The notes below the pieces were generated by a model that saw nothing but the letters and a program-made list of their open reading frames with translations, was not told where the DNA came from and made no database searches. From contig NC_080062.1 in assembly GCF_026212465.1 (NCBI RefSeq), positions 10,422,738-10,486,737 on the forward strand: a stretch of 64,000 bases of DNA, written 5' to 3'. The position numbers and the translations under genes are program-made. This DNA comes from Amaranthus tricolor (taxonomy: Eukaryota; Streptophyta; Magnoliopsida; Caryophyllales; Amaranthaceae). Each line of letters begins with the position of its first letter. The first letter of the stretch is position 1. This document shows, piece after piece, positions 11,180-24,800 of the stretch.

Positions 11180-12800
11180 TATCCTTATTACGCTTGGCTT
11201 TCATGAAAAATATTCAATGACATGTCCTTTTTTTCATATTTCATATCCTTATTACGTTTAAAATATTTTATTAATCGAAAAATTAAATTTTAAATATGTT
11301 TTCTCATAAATATAATACATTAAGTTAAAATATATGTATTTGAAATTTTACATGTATAAAATTTTAGTATAAAGTATATCTTTTATAATAAATATAAAGT
11401 GTATTTGTAATTATGGAGGTTCCAATTTTAATGGTCTTGACACAAAAAGTGCATTACATACAGAGAAAAGTACTCTCACTAATGAAAAAAATACCAAAGA
11501 ATAGTTCAATAAAAAGGGACTTATTTTCATACTAATTATATTGGGGAAATGATATATATACAATCTTATATATTTTAATACAGCTTTTAGAGTTGTTTAT
11601 AAACATTATATTCATTATCTAAAAATATAATTATTTTATAATTTTAATGCACAAATAGCGATACAAATAATACTTATATTATAATTTTATAATTTTTGCT
11701 TTTAATTTTTATGAGTCGTATATACTCCATCTCAAAAAGAAAAAGGAGCAAGCCGATAAAGTGACTCTCAGCTATACAATAATAATAGATATCCTTTATC
11801 TCTCTAATAATGTTCTTCCCATATATAATATTCCACTTTAAATAAAAAGAAATTTGAATAATGTTTAGAGTTTCGAAAGAAAGATAAAATGTATTCATGT
11901 GAGATATTATTAGATTCATCTTAATTTACATATTTTTTTTTATCATACACTTTTGAAAAATTTTATAATGCATATTTATAAATATGAATGATAAGAATAA
12001 AAAAACGAACATAGTATTATTTTAGTGATAGTGAATTAGTAAGCAATTAAATAGGTATAAATTGAGAAATTAGTTAATTTATAAATAACAAATTCACAAA
12101 TTTTTATTTAAGATTGTCTAACCATGAGACAATTTTAATTGAGCTAAAAAGTTTAACCATATCGATATTTTTAAATATTAAGACATTTATTTTTTAATTC
12201 GATCTCCTTACATGAACTTATCTGATCATGACCAGTCTCATATAAGATTGCTTCAACTATATTATATTGATATAAGGGAAACTTATTGAAGAACATCATG
12301 TTTGGCCTCATACTATTCTAGTTCAATAAAAATAAAAATTAAAAAAAAAAAAAAACATATTATTGTTTTTTCATATTCATTGAAAAGGATGGAACACAAG
12401 TGTTGAAATTGTCCCGAACAAATTTCACACTTCACAAAAATCCCAATCCATTCCATTTTGAGAATATATGTTTTGTCTCCTTATAAATTCTAGTCAATGA
12501 AATAAAATATCGGAAATGGTCAAATTTCCTACTCTAATATTCTTAAATGCTTTGAGAAATGAATTATTACTTCCCTTATGTTCCCTTCTTAAAAGGAATA
12601 GTGTCCACTTCTTTTTAGCCAAAGTCAAATGTAGAATAAGTCAACTCATGGTTGGTCATACAAAGAGTAGGCATTGTCATGGTTATCATTAATCCTTCAT
12701 TTTTGCCCTTATTTTTCCAAATCAATTCTATAATTTTCTACCTTCATTCAACTTATAATTGATGGTGTAAACTTTTTATTTTATTTTTTTTAAATTCTTC
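11180..12800. other. AT-rich gene-free stretch with MITE fragment
   Basis: No gene is supported. At about 12105-12260, CATGAGACAATTT and CAGTCTCATATAAGATTG resemble the GAGACNGTCTC-ended MITE found more intact at 22036 and 44145. The remainder is AT-rich sequence in which I see nothing definite. Confidence 0.35.
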
Positions 12801-12805
12801 AAATG

Positions 12806-12980
12806 TAGGGTGCACAATCGAGTCATCGGGTTAGTTTCAGATTAGGTGTTTCGGATTGGTTTGAAATTGAGTTTTGTGTCTATATTGTTTTTTACAATCA
12901 TTTTTGAAATAGGGTTAAATTGGGTTCGGCTACAAAGTTGGATAAATTTCGGGTCATCGAATTTGTTTTGAACACCTCTA
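12806..12980. mobile_element. Short hAT-like MITE
   Basis: A 175-bp element with imperfect inverted ends: TAGGGTGCACAATCG on the left, and TAGAGGTGTTCAAAAC when the right end is read in reverse. It is the same terminal type as 8808-9462. Flanking octamers TTCAAATG and CTCAAATA agree at six of eight positions. No coding capacity. Confidence 0.5.
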
Positions 12981-12991
12981 CTCAAATATAT

Positions 12992-12995
<4 letters not shown>

Positions 12996-13049
<54 letters not shown>
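12996..13049. repeat. (AT)n microsatellite
   Basis: An uninterrupted AT dinucleotide run of about 54 bp immediately right of the hAT-like MITE. It produces meaningless Tyr/Ile open frames on both strands. Confidence 0.95.
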
Positions 13050-13051
<2 letters not shown>

Positions 13052-13486
13052 CCTTTTATTCTTTTCATTCACTTTTTTCGTAAAATTCATTGCAAATTTA
13101 AAATTAAAACAACTTTAATTGCAGTTTTTTAAAACTTATAAACACTTAATATTTAAAAATTATATATTAAGATGAATTAATCAAGATCTCACATGAATAT
13201 ATTTATTTTTCATTTAGATTGATGAGAATTTGTAGTAGGACTTATAATGCCAACATTGGGTGTTAGAACAACTTTGGATCTTATATAATACTTAATTTGC
13301 TGTTTGCATCTGATAATACATATCTTAGACATAAAAACAGCTACGTTTTATTTTAGTTTTTTTATATGTTAAAACGCTTAATTAGAACTTCAAATTTATT
13401 ATCTCAAAAAATTAGAGATTGGGGTAAACAATAGCAAACTAATTTTCTTTTGTGTTTGTTTATAGAATTACTAGATAAATTTTCAT

Positions 13487-14433
13487 TTATTGCACGGATT
13501 TATAAATCATATGTAACATAATTTCTTTTACTAATATTTTGATTCAAGTTTGTAACTTGATAGATTCTAGTGCTCAGCACGGTTTATAAATTATTTAAAT
13601 AAAATATTACTAACTTTATATGTGTAACTAAGTTATCTTATGATTCCTAAGCATATTAAAATTATAAATTGATTCGTTTTAAAAACTGTAAAAGTATTAC
13701 TTTCAAATTGAGATACATATTACTAATATACTACTATATAAAATATAATTATAATATTATGCAGTAAACAATATAGATTATAAGTAATTACATAAAAAAA
13801 TAGAAAATTTCAACACATAAAAATAATATAAAAAATAATTTATGTTCAATGTCTTTGTAAAACCTTAAAATAAGTTTTCAGCCTAAAGAACATTTTTTTT
13901 ATAATAATTAACGTATAACTTAATTTATTTATTTATATATTATAAACTTGTCAAACATAGGTAATAAACCCATCATTTGAAATTTATTTTACTGATATCT
14001 TATCCTAATTATTTACTTAAATAATTAATGTGTAACCTATTTGATTTGTAGAGTTTTTTTATTATAACCATGTAAGTAATATATAGGATTATCTATGAAA
14101 AACTATTTCAAAATTATTTTCTTTTCTTAATTTATTACAAAATTATTTTATTGAAAGTTAATTTTTTATATAAATTATTAATATCTTATTTGATAATCAT
14201 CCATTGTAATTAAATGATACTACATAACTTAATTGATTGTATATGGTAAAAAAAATTAGTAAATAAGGTGTATTTAAAAATCTTTTGTAACCAATCAATT
14301 AAATAAATCTGATAAAAAGATATTACATGATATTCTAAAAGATATATGACTGATAAGAACATGAAAAGAGTGAAAATTTTTTATAGTAAAGTCGACATGT
14401 ATCCTAATCATTTCTTCATTAGTATATTATATG
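13487..14433. repeat. Member of a dispersed AT-rich repeat family
   Basis: It begins TTACTAGATAAATTTTC with ATTGCACGG close by, and ends AATCATTTCTTCATTAGTATA. Read inward the two ends are similar (TACTAGATAAA and TACTAATGAAGAAA). The last ~210 bp recur inverted at about 28095-28290, and the end block recurs at 6150-6660. No coding capacity. The superfamily is unknown to me. Confidence 0.4.
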
Positions 14434-14526
14434 GATGAAAAACATAGGTTTAATAAGAAAAATATGTTATACTCCGAAGTGTATTCATATTAAATCAATG
14501 AGTTCTTTGACTTTTATGTTCTATGT

Positions 14527-15175
14527 TTTGTTCAATATAATTGTACTTCCTCCGTTTTCAAAAATTCTTTCCATTTGAAATATTTCATTTTAGTGAAGGA
14601 TAAATTTGATTAATATTTTTGAATTTTGAGACATATTTAGAAAATAAAATATATTCATGTGAGATCTCCTTAGCTTCATCTTAATATATACTTTTTATTT
14701 ATAGTTTTCAAAATTTTTTATTATGTGTATTTGAAAATATTAAGGCTCAAAATTTGCTTTGAAAATTGTGTTAAAAGAAAACGAGAAGAACAAAAAAGAA
14801 CGAAGGGAGTATATAATACTAGTATAAAACTTGTGCACTGCACGAATTTATTAGCATGAAATATATAAAAATATAATTTCAAAGAATAATGCAAGTACAT
14901 ATTATCGTGATTAAATTTATCGAATACACGTCTTTTTTAAAGCAACAATTAAATACTAGTTTTATTTATTATTATTGTTAATATTATTATTTATATATAT
15001 ATGTATGATTCAATTAAATAATATATCAAATTTTAGGTTAGGTTTATAGAATTGCTACAATAATTACATAAATAGTTTACCTAATTTACTCCAATTTAAA
15101 AAACATCAAATTCTAAATTTGGTAAAAATTATTATGTAATCAACTATTGTACAATAAAATAATTACATTTGTCAT
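14527..15175. repeat. Tandem duplication, copy 1
   Basis: Contains a Stowaway-like MITE (14546-14809, TA-flanked, CTTCCTCCGTTTT to CGAAGGGAG). This is followed by TACTAGTATAAAACTTGTGC and about 350 bp through ATCAAATTTTAGGTTAGG. The same order recurs at 15235-17330. The left duplicated flank is short (TTTGTTCAATAYAATT). Confidence 0.6.
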
Positions 15176-15398
15176 GGCTCCTCCAAAGATTATATTTGTC
15201 ATTTTGTAATATTTTTATTAGTATGTAAATTATTTTGTTCAATACAATTATTACTCCCTCCGTTCTTTAAAGTTCTTCCTGTTTGGAATATATTCCACTT
15301 TAAGGAGAGAGAAATTTGATTAATGTTTTTAAATTTTGAGATATATTTAGAAAATAAATTATATCCATGCGAAATCTCATTAGATTCATCTTAATGTA

Positions 15399-16885
15399 TT
15401 CTCTCTCCGTTCTTTTAAGTTTGTCCAATTTGAGTTTTTCACACTTATTCAGAAACATAGAATCATTTATTATATTGGGTATTATTTTAGGGGTATTACT
15501 AAATATCGCCACCTTTTTCATTTTATTGCCACCCTATATATAATGCATTTCCAAGATTGCCCCTGCATAATTTTCAAACTCAAAACTGTAACATGTCTCT
15601 AAAACCCTCTAAAAACACTATGTTAACTTAAACAAGCTAAAAGTGTACATCGAATAACAACGGCGAACCAAAACGAGCATGATAACGATTCGGTAAGTCA
15701 TTAATCGATTCCAAATTTTTCAAAAAAAAAAAATTTCCAGAACCCCCTCCATTGACACAAAATGTGCGACCAGACCAGGGGAGATTCGCACAAAAAGTGC
15801 GACTAGACCTAGGCTGAGTCGCACAAAAAGTGCGCCTGGACCTAGGTCCAGTCGCACTTTTTGTGCAACTCTTCCTAGGTCAAGTCGCACTTTTTATGCG
15901 ACTGGGGGGTTCTGGAATTTTTTTTTTTTTTTTTGAAAAATTAATTCTTTTTATTTATCATAATTATTTTTTAAGTTATTATTATTTATTAAAAGTTATT
16001 TTATTTTATTATAATTTATATATATTTTTTGTGTTTATTTAAATTATTTATTTATGTTATTTTAATTTAATTTATTTTATATATGTATTTTAAATTCAAA
16101 ACTAATTATTATAATAATATTATCATAATATAATAATATATTAAAATAAAATAATTTATTACAATATTTATTAAATAATAATAACTTAAAAATTAAATTA
16201 AATAAACAAAAGGAATTTCAAAATTCAAAAAAAAAAATTATGAGTCGCACAAAAAGTGCGACTGAACCTAGCAGGAGTCGCATAAAAAGTGCCGACTGGA
16301 CCTAGGTTTAGTCGCACTTTTTGTGCGACTGTTCCTAGGTTCAGTCGCACTTTTTGTGCGACTCGTAATTTTTTTTTTTAATTTTGAAATACATTAAAAT
16401 AGAAATTACCTCGAGTTTTGTTAACGACTCCTCCAAGGTTCAGTCGCACTTTAGCTCCGATAAATTTTATGTGTAGATTTTGTGTTTTTTGAAGTGATTA
16501 AAGTGTTATTGAGTGAGTTTGAAGTGTTTTATAGAAGTTTTAAAATTTTTAAGTCTAAGGGCATTTTTGTCATTTTATTAAATTAATTTAAAATAGGGGT
16601 GGCGATAAAATGAAAAAGGTGGCGAAAAAATAAGGATTGGGTATTAGATAGTGGTGTAAAGTAATGATTGTATTGGAAGTATGAGAGAAAATTAAAATAA
16701 AACAAAATTCAAAGAAAAAAAAGAGCGAGAGAGTGAATATATTAGAGAAATAAAGGAGTAAGAGAGAGAAATGAGGGTATATTAGGAAAAAAAAGATTTT
16801 CAAAAATGGAAAGTATTCTAAAGTGGACAAATTTTTGAAACTACTCGTTATAGTAAGGTGGACAAACTTAAAAGAACGGAGGGAA
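15399..16885. mobile_element. Inner Stowaway-like MITE (split)
   Basis: Flanked by TA (15397-15398 and 16886-16887). Termini are near-perfect inverted repeats of about 25 bp: CTCTCTCCGTTCTTTTAAG continuing to GTTTGTCCA on the left, and its complement GGACAAACTTAAAAGAACGG on the right. It is itself interrupted at 15485-16635. Confidence 0.7.
15485..16635. mobile_element. Non-autonomous MULE-like element with palindromic modules
   Basis: Flanked by an 11-bp direct repeat ATTGGGTATTA (15474-15484 and 16636-16646), in the size range of Mutator target duplications. Terminal inverted repeats hold CGCCACC, TTTTTCATTTTAT and GCCACCC in order, at 15508-15533 and mirrored at 16597-16625. Two blocks (about 15775-15905 and 16240-16365) are built from palindromic units of GTCGCAC-TTTTT-GTGCGAC type, spaced with CCTAGG. 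Near the right end, read in reverse, come ATCGGAGC and CTCGAGGTAA. These match the 5' end of the element at 62300. No transposase is encoded. Confidence 0.65.
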
Positions 16886-17385
16886 TACCTTTTATTACAT
16901 ATTTTTTATAATTCTTTATCATGTGTATTTAGAGATATTAAGGCTCAAAATTTACTTTGAAAACTGAAAAAAGAAAATAAGAAGAACAAAAAAGAAAGGA
17001 GAGAGTATTATACTAGTATAAAAACTTGTACATTGCACGAATTTATTAGCATGAAATAGATAAAAATATAATTTCAAAGAGTAATGCAAGTATATATTAT
17101 CGTGATTAAATTTATCAAACACGTCTTTCTTAAAACAACATTAAATACTAGTTTTATCTATTATTATTCTTATTAATATTTATATAAAATTAAATAATAT
17201 ATCAAATTTTAGGTTATGTTTATAGAAGTGCTATAATAAACTACATAAATACTTTAAATAATTTAGCTTCAATTTAAAAAAAATCAAATTCTAAGTTTGA
17301 TTAATAATAAAATAATTCTTTTTGTCATGGCTCCACCCTTAGGCCATCATCTCTACTTCTCGCGGTTTTTAAAATATTAGTTTCT

Positions 17386-18660
17386 ATCTTTTTTTTAATT
17401 AGGTTGTGCTTGTCCCAATAAGGCGTCTTTTACTTGCTACATTTCATTTTTGGCACTATTTATCGTTTAAACTTATTTTATAAATTGTGGCTAATATGTA
17501 AATAAAAATAAATTCAAGTAGGATCTTATTTGTATCGTTTAATCGCATACTTTCATAATATTAACTTTTTATAATTTTTAGATGTGTATAATTCGATATA
17601 TAAATGGACAAAATAATACATTGGATTGCGTAAAAAATCAACTGTAACAAATATAATGGAACGAAGGAAGTACATGCTAAGGGAAAGGAATAACCAGGTA
17701 AGAATTGAATCCATAATCTTACTCGAAAAAATTGATACATGATTCAAAAACTTAATAAAGCACCCCAAGCAACACATTTTTAAGGTCAAATTATGTTTGC
17801 TGAAATCTAAATTAAATGCCATATAGTTGAGAACATAATTTTTGTCAAGTACAAGCTTTTATCGATAAAGAGCAAGGCAACACCCTAAATATAAACATCT
17901 AACAAATAAATTACATAATTCACTTGTTAATTCGTGATAATAACCAAAAAAACCTAAAATCAATTATAATTTATTTTTTAATTTGCAAAAAAATTAACAA
18001 ATTATGTGATACTGAGACAAAAGGATGTAAAATATTGATATTACATTTTGTTATGTTTATGGTTTGAAGTTCGTTTTATGGCGGGATTTGTATTAATTTT
18101 ATGATGGGTTTTAATTTCAAAACCTCGATTCAACTCTAGTCTTCTATTGATATAACTCAATTTTGGTGTGATTTATTACTTCAAATACTCCTATAATCTG
18201 AACTTTAGGCTATTATAATTTTGGTTCATATCGCTTTCAATTCGAATTTTCACCATTTCATATCAATATTTAGTTCAGTTAAACATTATGTCACTCAAAA
18301 AGTTGGTCTCGAACCACATTTTATAATTAAGTCTGGGGTTAAAAGAACCAAATTAAAAATCAAAATTCAGATCGAGTGTGTTTTGAACGTAGTAATCTAG
18401 TGGAGTAGTCAATTCATATTCATGTTAGTAAAATTGGGAAAGTAAGGCCCACAATGAGGTGAGGCAAACAAAAGACATTTAAATAAAAACAAAATTGACT
18501 AGTAAAAAAAATAAAAATAAAAAAAATAAAAAATAAAAAATAAAAAAAAAAAGTTTCTAGATGTTATGTTAGATAACATGAAGATAAAATTACAATGAGA
18601 GGCAGAAATGTCAAAGTGATAAGGTCAGAAGCAAAGAAAAGAAAGAAAGTTTCTAAAAAG
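17386..18660. other. AT-rich gene-free stretch upstream of the NAC gene
   Basis: A Stowaway-like remnant ends at about 17670 (ACGAAGGAAG before TA). From 18465 to 18560 there is an A-rich run with AAAAATAAAAAT repeats. I see no open frame of note on either strand. Confidence 0.4.
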
Positions 18661-18688
18661 TAAGGCCCCTCTCAATAATGACCTTATA

Positions 18689-18710
18689 GGTCAAGCCTCA
18701 TGACTTGACT
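18689..18710. promoter_or_regulatory. Two W-box-like TTGAC motifs upstream of NAC
   Basis: GGTCAA (18689-18694, an inverted TTGACC) and TTGACT (18705-18710) lie 16 bp apart, about 150 bp before the NAC start codon. WRKY factors bind (T)TGAC(C/T). A poly-T tract (about 18721-18747) separates them from the 5' UTR. The motifs are short, so regulation by WRKY proteins is only a suggestion. Confidence 0.3.
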
Positions 18711-18855
18711 CAGCCGTTTTCTTTTTTTTTTTTTTTTTTTTTTTTTCTACTCCTATACATCATTATAAGTACTATACTAATGCAACATTTCACCTTATTT
18801 TATTTTTTTTAATTTCTACATAATTATTTTCATTAATTATTACCCACAAATTGTT

Positions 18856-21800
18856 ATGGAGGTTTGCAAGAAAGTACAAGAAGATGAACAGAAAACAATG
18901 GTTTATGATAATAATATTAATCAAGATGTTGATCATGGAGTCGTTGATGAAGACGAAGGACCGCTTCCTGGATTCCGGTTTCATCCAACAGATGAAGAGT
19001 TAGTGTCTTTTTACTTAAAGAGGAAAGTTGAGAAAAAAAGACCTCTTAGTATTGAGATTATTAAGGAAAATGATATTTACAAGCATGACCCTTGGGATCT
19101 TGCAAGTATGTTTTTTCTTTTTTATATATACTTTTATTTATTTTTTTATTTTTAATTATCAAGGTGAAAATAATTCTTAAATTTTTATGCACTTCAATTT
19201 ATTAATAAAATTTCTATTTTTATTTTATGACTTTTGACATGATTGCATGTAGAATTTCTTAATTTAGAAAATAATTGAAGTTTAGGGTTTCATCATCTTA
19301 GTTAATGACTATTTATTTGTTAATTTCTTACTTGAAATAGAAAACTTTAATCTTTAAATCAGTATAATTCATCCTGATAATTTTTTTTTTATAAATAGTG
19401 GAATCTTAATTTACAATAATATTTCATTGATGATCATCGTAGATCATATAGCAATACTTCCAGATCTTTTTATTAAGCTTATTTTGTATATAAACTGATA
19501 GATTTAATTTGAACACAAATAAACATTAATATAAGGTTTTTTAATTAGTTGATTTATTAAGTTTTTATTATATAAGCCACTTTGATCATGGATCTTGAAG
19601 AAAAGTAAACATACGTAGTAATTCAAGTTTAGGGTTTCATATATAATCCTTGTTAATAATTAATTATTATTCTTAATTTCATACTTAATATTTGATTCGG
19701 AAAACAATATTAATTTGGTAACTAAAACATAGATAATAATAATAATGATTAAAGGTTAATTGTACATATCATTATTTTCTTTTAATTTTATACATAAATT
19801 ATAAGGTTATAATTTCGAGAATCTTAGCTTAGTCTAATAGTGGCGAGTTTTCCCTTTTGGCCTTATAATAGGGATTCGATTCTCACTGTCCGAATGAAAA
19901 ATTAATTTCTTTTCGTTCACTCTTTGTCTGTGATAAAAAAAATCAAAAATTCTCAAATGAGAATATTTTTATTGGGTTGTTTTAATATAACGTACATATA
20001 TTATCTTAATAAAGTGATCACTTATAACTCTAAAGTGATCAATTAGAGAAATAAGTTAATTATATTCGAGTCGAATTCCTTCTTTCATAACATGTTTGTG
20101 ATGGTGCCACTTTTTCTTTAGTGATTGTCAACGATACTACTAACATGATCTATATATGAAATGAATTAGAGTAGTCAAATTTTCATACATTTCTTGTTTG
20201 TATTCACATGGCATTAGTAAACTAAAGCACTTGATAAGGTAATTTTACATTTACATTATCAACAATAATGTTATTTTTATGTATCTCCAAACTTTGGAAT
20301 GACTATCTCCAATATTCACTTTCAACGATAATTCATGTCCAAATCAATTCTTTAGATTATTTTGACAATTTTTCTTTTGTTTTTTTGTTAATTAGACTTG
20401 CTAAACGGACTTCTGCTGATAATATTTGTGATAAGATGTGGTTAATTAGACTGTTGTCCAAATTAGATGATCATTTACTCTGTTCTTTTGAATTTATAAA
20501 TTTAATAAAATTAAATAGCCGCCTCACCAAATAGTTAATTAAAAAAACTCTTTAACAAAAAACATTTAGTTCTTTTGATCATGTAATTAATACTTCATAT
20601 TATGTTTAGGACGTTCATTTGTAGGAAGAATAAATTGCCACCTTCAATTTGCTTTTAAGGTTCTTTTGTGAAAAAATTATGATATTGTAGAATAATTTTA
20701 TTTAGCTTGATTAGGCTATATAAAATAACAAATATATTATTTTAAAATAATATATATTCTATCATATTGAAGCTAGTTCTTTTGAGTTTCTAATACCTTA
20801 TCTTCGACTTATAATAACTCGTTATTCTATATTTTTTGTTACATTATGAATTATTACTATTTATTAAAAATATTACTTGCTCTGTTTTCATTTTTTCTTT
20901 TCATTCACTTTTTGTGTAGATCTCATTGCGAATTTAAAAGTCAAATAATTTTAATTGTGAATTTTTAAAAATTTTAAAAAGTTGATATTTGAAAAATATA
21001 TATTGAGATGAATCTATCAAGATCTCATATGAATATGTTTTTTTCATATCGATCGATGAGAAATCATAGTTAAAATTTAACAATAAAATTCGAGAAGAAC
21101 ATATAAAAAACGGAGATAGTATTTCATAATTCAAGTGTGTACTCCTAGATTTGTTGTTAGAGTGGTAAGAATTTGATGTTAAGTCTTAAAATATGTTATA
21201 TTTTCTTCGTTTCATTATATTTGACCTTTTGATTTACTATCATGAAAATATGTGATTAGACGATTCAACCAAGATCCTACGACTATATTTTTTCTTACAC
21301 AAAAATACACGAAAATGTGCAGAAGCAAGCAGCAGTATAGGAGATAAGGAATGGTATTTCTACTGCAAAAGAGGAAGAAAATACAGGAACAGTATAAGAC
21401 CCAACAGAGTAACCGGATCCGGATTTTGGAAAGCAACGGGTATTGATAGACCCGTTTACTCCAATGGTGGAGAAGGTCCTCATACCATTTGTATTGGGTT
21501 GAAGAAATCACTGGTTTATTACCGTGGAAGTGCAGGAAAAGGAACTAAAACTGATTGGATGATGCATGAATTTCGTCTTCCTTCTAATGCATCCCAATCA
21601 CATCATCATCATCATGGTCATGATCATGCAAATAATATTTCAAGTAACCCTAAAAACACTGCCCTAGAAGAAGCTGTAAGTTATTACTACCCTTTCTTAT
21701 ATTATTACTATTATTAAATTATTTAATTTGAAGAGATCATAGTTAGGTTAATCTTTTTGTTTCACATTATTTGCATTTTTGATGTTAAATTTTAAATAAT

Positions 21801-24800
21801 CCAATAATTTGCAAATTGTATTCTTAAAGTGTAACTTTTGCGAAGTACTATTATGTAATTTGGCTTGAACACTATAGATTTTAATACTTTGGTAATTATA
21901 ATTTAAAAAAACGTTAAGATTATAATTTGCAAAAGTTATAAACATTAAAATTGTAATTCGCAAATCATTCATGTCTAATTATCAATTTTGGAGTAGGTCT
22001 ATGAAAGATAGGATTAAATAATAAATTTACAGCTTGTTTTGTATGAGACTGTCTCCCCATGAGACAGACTCATATAATTAATCAGCTATTTCTCTTATTG
22101 ATCACTTTATGATTCTAAAGGATCACTTAATGGTTAATTATTAAGTGATCACTTTAAGACTATAAAATATTATTTAGTCATTTTACAATTGAAGGTGATC
22201 ATTTTAAAGTTATTACAATCCTTTAAAGACTAATAAAAGATAGATCCATATAATCAGTCCAATAAAAATATCTCACCGTGAGATCATCCCACTTGAGAAT
22301 TTGTGATAAAATTATCTCTCATTTTGAATTTTTATACTATGCGGATTAAAGTGCTGAGTTTTTTAGGTATAATGTAAGAAATTTAAAGAACCATAGAAAA
22401 TAAAAAGCTACTAAGAATCAAGTTAATTAGAAATCAAGTTAAAGAAAATTAAAGTGCTGAGTTTTTTTTAGTAAAAGGGAAAATTAACCTTATATTTGAT
22501 TTTAAAAAAAAATCATTTGTCACCAATTGATATTCTAAGGTTATTTTTCATTAAAATACTTTTTAAAAGCTGTATTGATGATTTGATATATACATTAAGA
22601 TGAATTGTTGTACGAAATCAAAGTCGTAAAATAAAAGAAATTAAACAAAAAAATTCAAGGTACAATATTTTATAATAATTACAGGTTATACGTTAAAGTT
22701 ATTACGAAGTGTAGAAAATTCAAAAAACAAAAAGTTATATAAGGAAGAAAAAAAGGATAATAGAAAATTCAAAATCAATTAAAATTCCAAAAACACTACA
22801 AATGTAATATAATTGTAAATTTCAATATCCTTTTCTAAAAGTTTAAAGTTAACCTAATTAGCTTTTTAAAATTATTAAAAGAAGTATAAAAGCATATGAA
22901 ATTTGTCAAGCATAACAAGCAGTGCAGAACTTAGTTGAATTTTGATAAAATTGTCAAACTGAAGCCATCCTTCAACACTCAAATAATTATATTGTGGTCA
23001 AGTTTAGCTCCAACACTAGATTTGAATAGTGGGCCCGACTCAAGGACAATGCAACAACACACAATAAAATTTAATTAAAATCTACTTTTATTTATTTATA
23101 TATTTTTTATATTTTGGGGCTTAAGAAAATAATTAAATTAGAGCAACAATAATGTAAACTAATAAATATTAATATTTGAGGTTTCTTATTAATTTCAGAA
23201 TTATTCTTGATGCAACTTGTTTGCAACTCTAAATTAAGTTTACACCATTTTTAAGGGTATAATTTTGTTAAGTAAACTTTAAGTTCATAGTTGAGATTTT
23301 CGATATGTTTTATATTTCATCATGTTTTTTTACAAGAGAGCCCTTTTGGACTAAAATTATGAATGCAACATATGTCATTTTCATACATATTACATACTGC
23401 TAAATATCCACTTAAAATGAGTGGTGAAGAGATTCTAACCCGTAAGGCCATAATATTATCTCATGCAACGTTAACTTTGATACCATGTCAAGGAATCAAC
23501 TAAATCAAAAGCTTAAACTGATAGTTAAACCCCAAAATATATTATAAACTCTATAGCAACTCAAAAAATTTTATCAAGCTTAGATCCAACAAAATGTTCA
23601 AAGTCTAGAATTTTCAAAATTCTAGATATAGCTATTCTTTCTATTCTAGAAATTGTATATATACGAAATTGTCAATGTCTTTTAGACCTTTTATTGTTTC
23701 AAAATTTCTACTTTGAAAGACTTGGTATTAGAAATAAATGGTTGATCAAATTTTTTAAGGATATTTTTAGTGATTAAAGTTGTACATAATAAAAATATCA
23801 TACATTAATCAACTAATTAATGTATAGATATGTAGTTTAGTAATAATTTGTCACATTCAAAACCATTTTAGACAACACTCCTTATGTTTTAACAAAATAG
23901 CTCTAAAGTTGAAATTATTATCAGCAAAAAGTATACACATGCAATTTTTTTTTTTTCATATTATTTGTCTCCTATCCAAATTAATAAGGAAAAATTATCT
24001 AAAACTACCCAATAAAAATTTTGACCAAATTACCTAAAATTTATTTTTGTCAAAACAATTTAGTTGACATTTTCTTTTTGAAAGACTGTCAGATAGTAAT
24101 TTTTATTCACTAACCGTTAAATTTTTTTTTGCCAAAATCTACTTATGAAAACTTTTTTTCGTGAAAGAGCACCTAAAAAATTATTTGTGAAAAACTACCT
24201 TTAATATTAGTTTTTGACAATAAATTTAACAGTCAATGGATGAAATCATTAACTGGTAGTCTTTAACAAAAAAAATTTATTATTTGATAATTTTTGAAAG
24301 AGAAATTACCTTGTAATTTTTGACCAAATCAATATCTTTATTTGGTAGTTTTTAGTAATTTTTCAATTTAAATTAATTTGGATTATTAGAATAAGAAAGA
24401 CACCATTTTGAATTGATCATTATAATCTCTATAACATGTTGAGAAATTATAAAAAGTTACTTTTATATGAAAAAGTATATTTTGAATAAATTTTTGAATA
24501 ATCTAAATTAATAGCATAACTTTTTATTTTTTAAAAAATTATAATGGTAAAATGTTTTTAACCAAAAAACTTAATATTTCAAACCACAAGTTAGTTTCAC
24601 GAATTTCACACTTGTGATAGTGTTTAATTTTTTCCACATAAAAATAATTAATTTTTACTTTCTTTTGCTGGATTCTATGGTCTTTATCAAGAATAAAGAA
24701 ATGCCACTAAAAAAATTAAAAATATTTGAACGACAAACATGGCAATAACATGATGTGTACGTCATTATTTTAAAAGAAAATAAAAAGTGGTTGATATTGT

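Larger units (their letters stand above)
15254..17005. mobile_element. Outer Stowaway-like MITE (split)
   Basis: Left part 15254-15396 (CTCCCTCCGTTCTTTAAAG) and right part about 16888-17005 (ending AAAGGAGAGAG before TA) together align with the intact MITE at 14546-14809. The interior is a second MITE. Confidence 0.6.
15235..17330. repeat. Tandem duplication, copy 2, enlarged by nested insertions
   Basis: This matches copy 1 block by block but is about 1.5 kb longer. The MITE equivalent to 14546-14809 now spans 15254-17005 because another element (15399-16885) sits in it. Downstream, TACTAGTATAAAAACTTG, GCATGAAATAGAT, ATCAAATTTTAGGTTATG and TTGTCATGGCTCC follow in the same order as in copy 1. 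Confidence 0.6.

Noticed and set aside
12842..13132. Tyr/Ile-repeat frames on both strands
   Set aside because: Translation of an (AT)n microsatellite.
15775..16365. CRISPR-like array of GTCGCAC repeats
   Set aside because: Units are palindromic modules inside a MULE-like element in plant DNA, without regular unique spacers.
19860..19890. Possible tRNA gene (GATTCGATTCTC)
   Set aside because: No cloverleaf could be drawn around it; at most a SINE B box.
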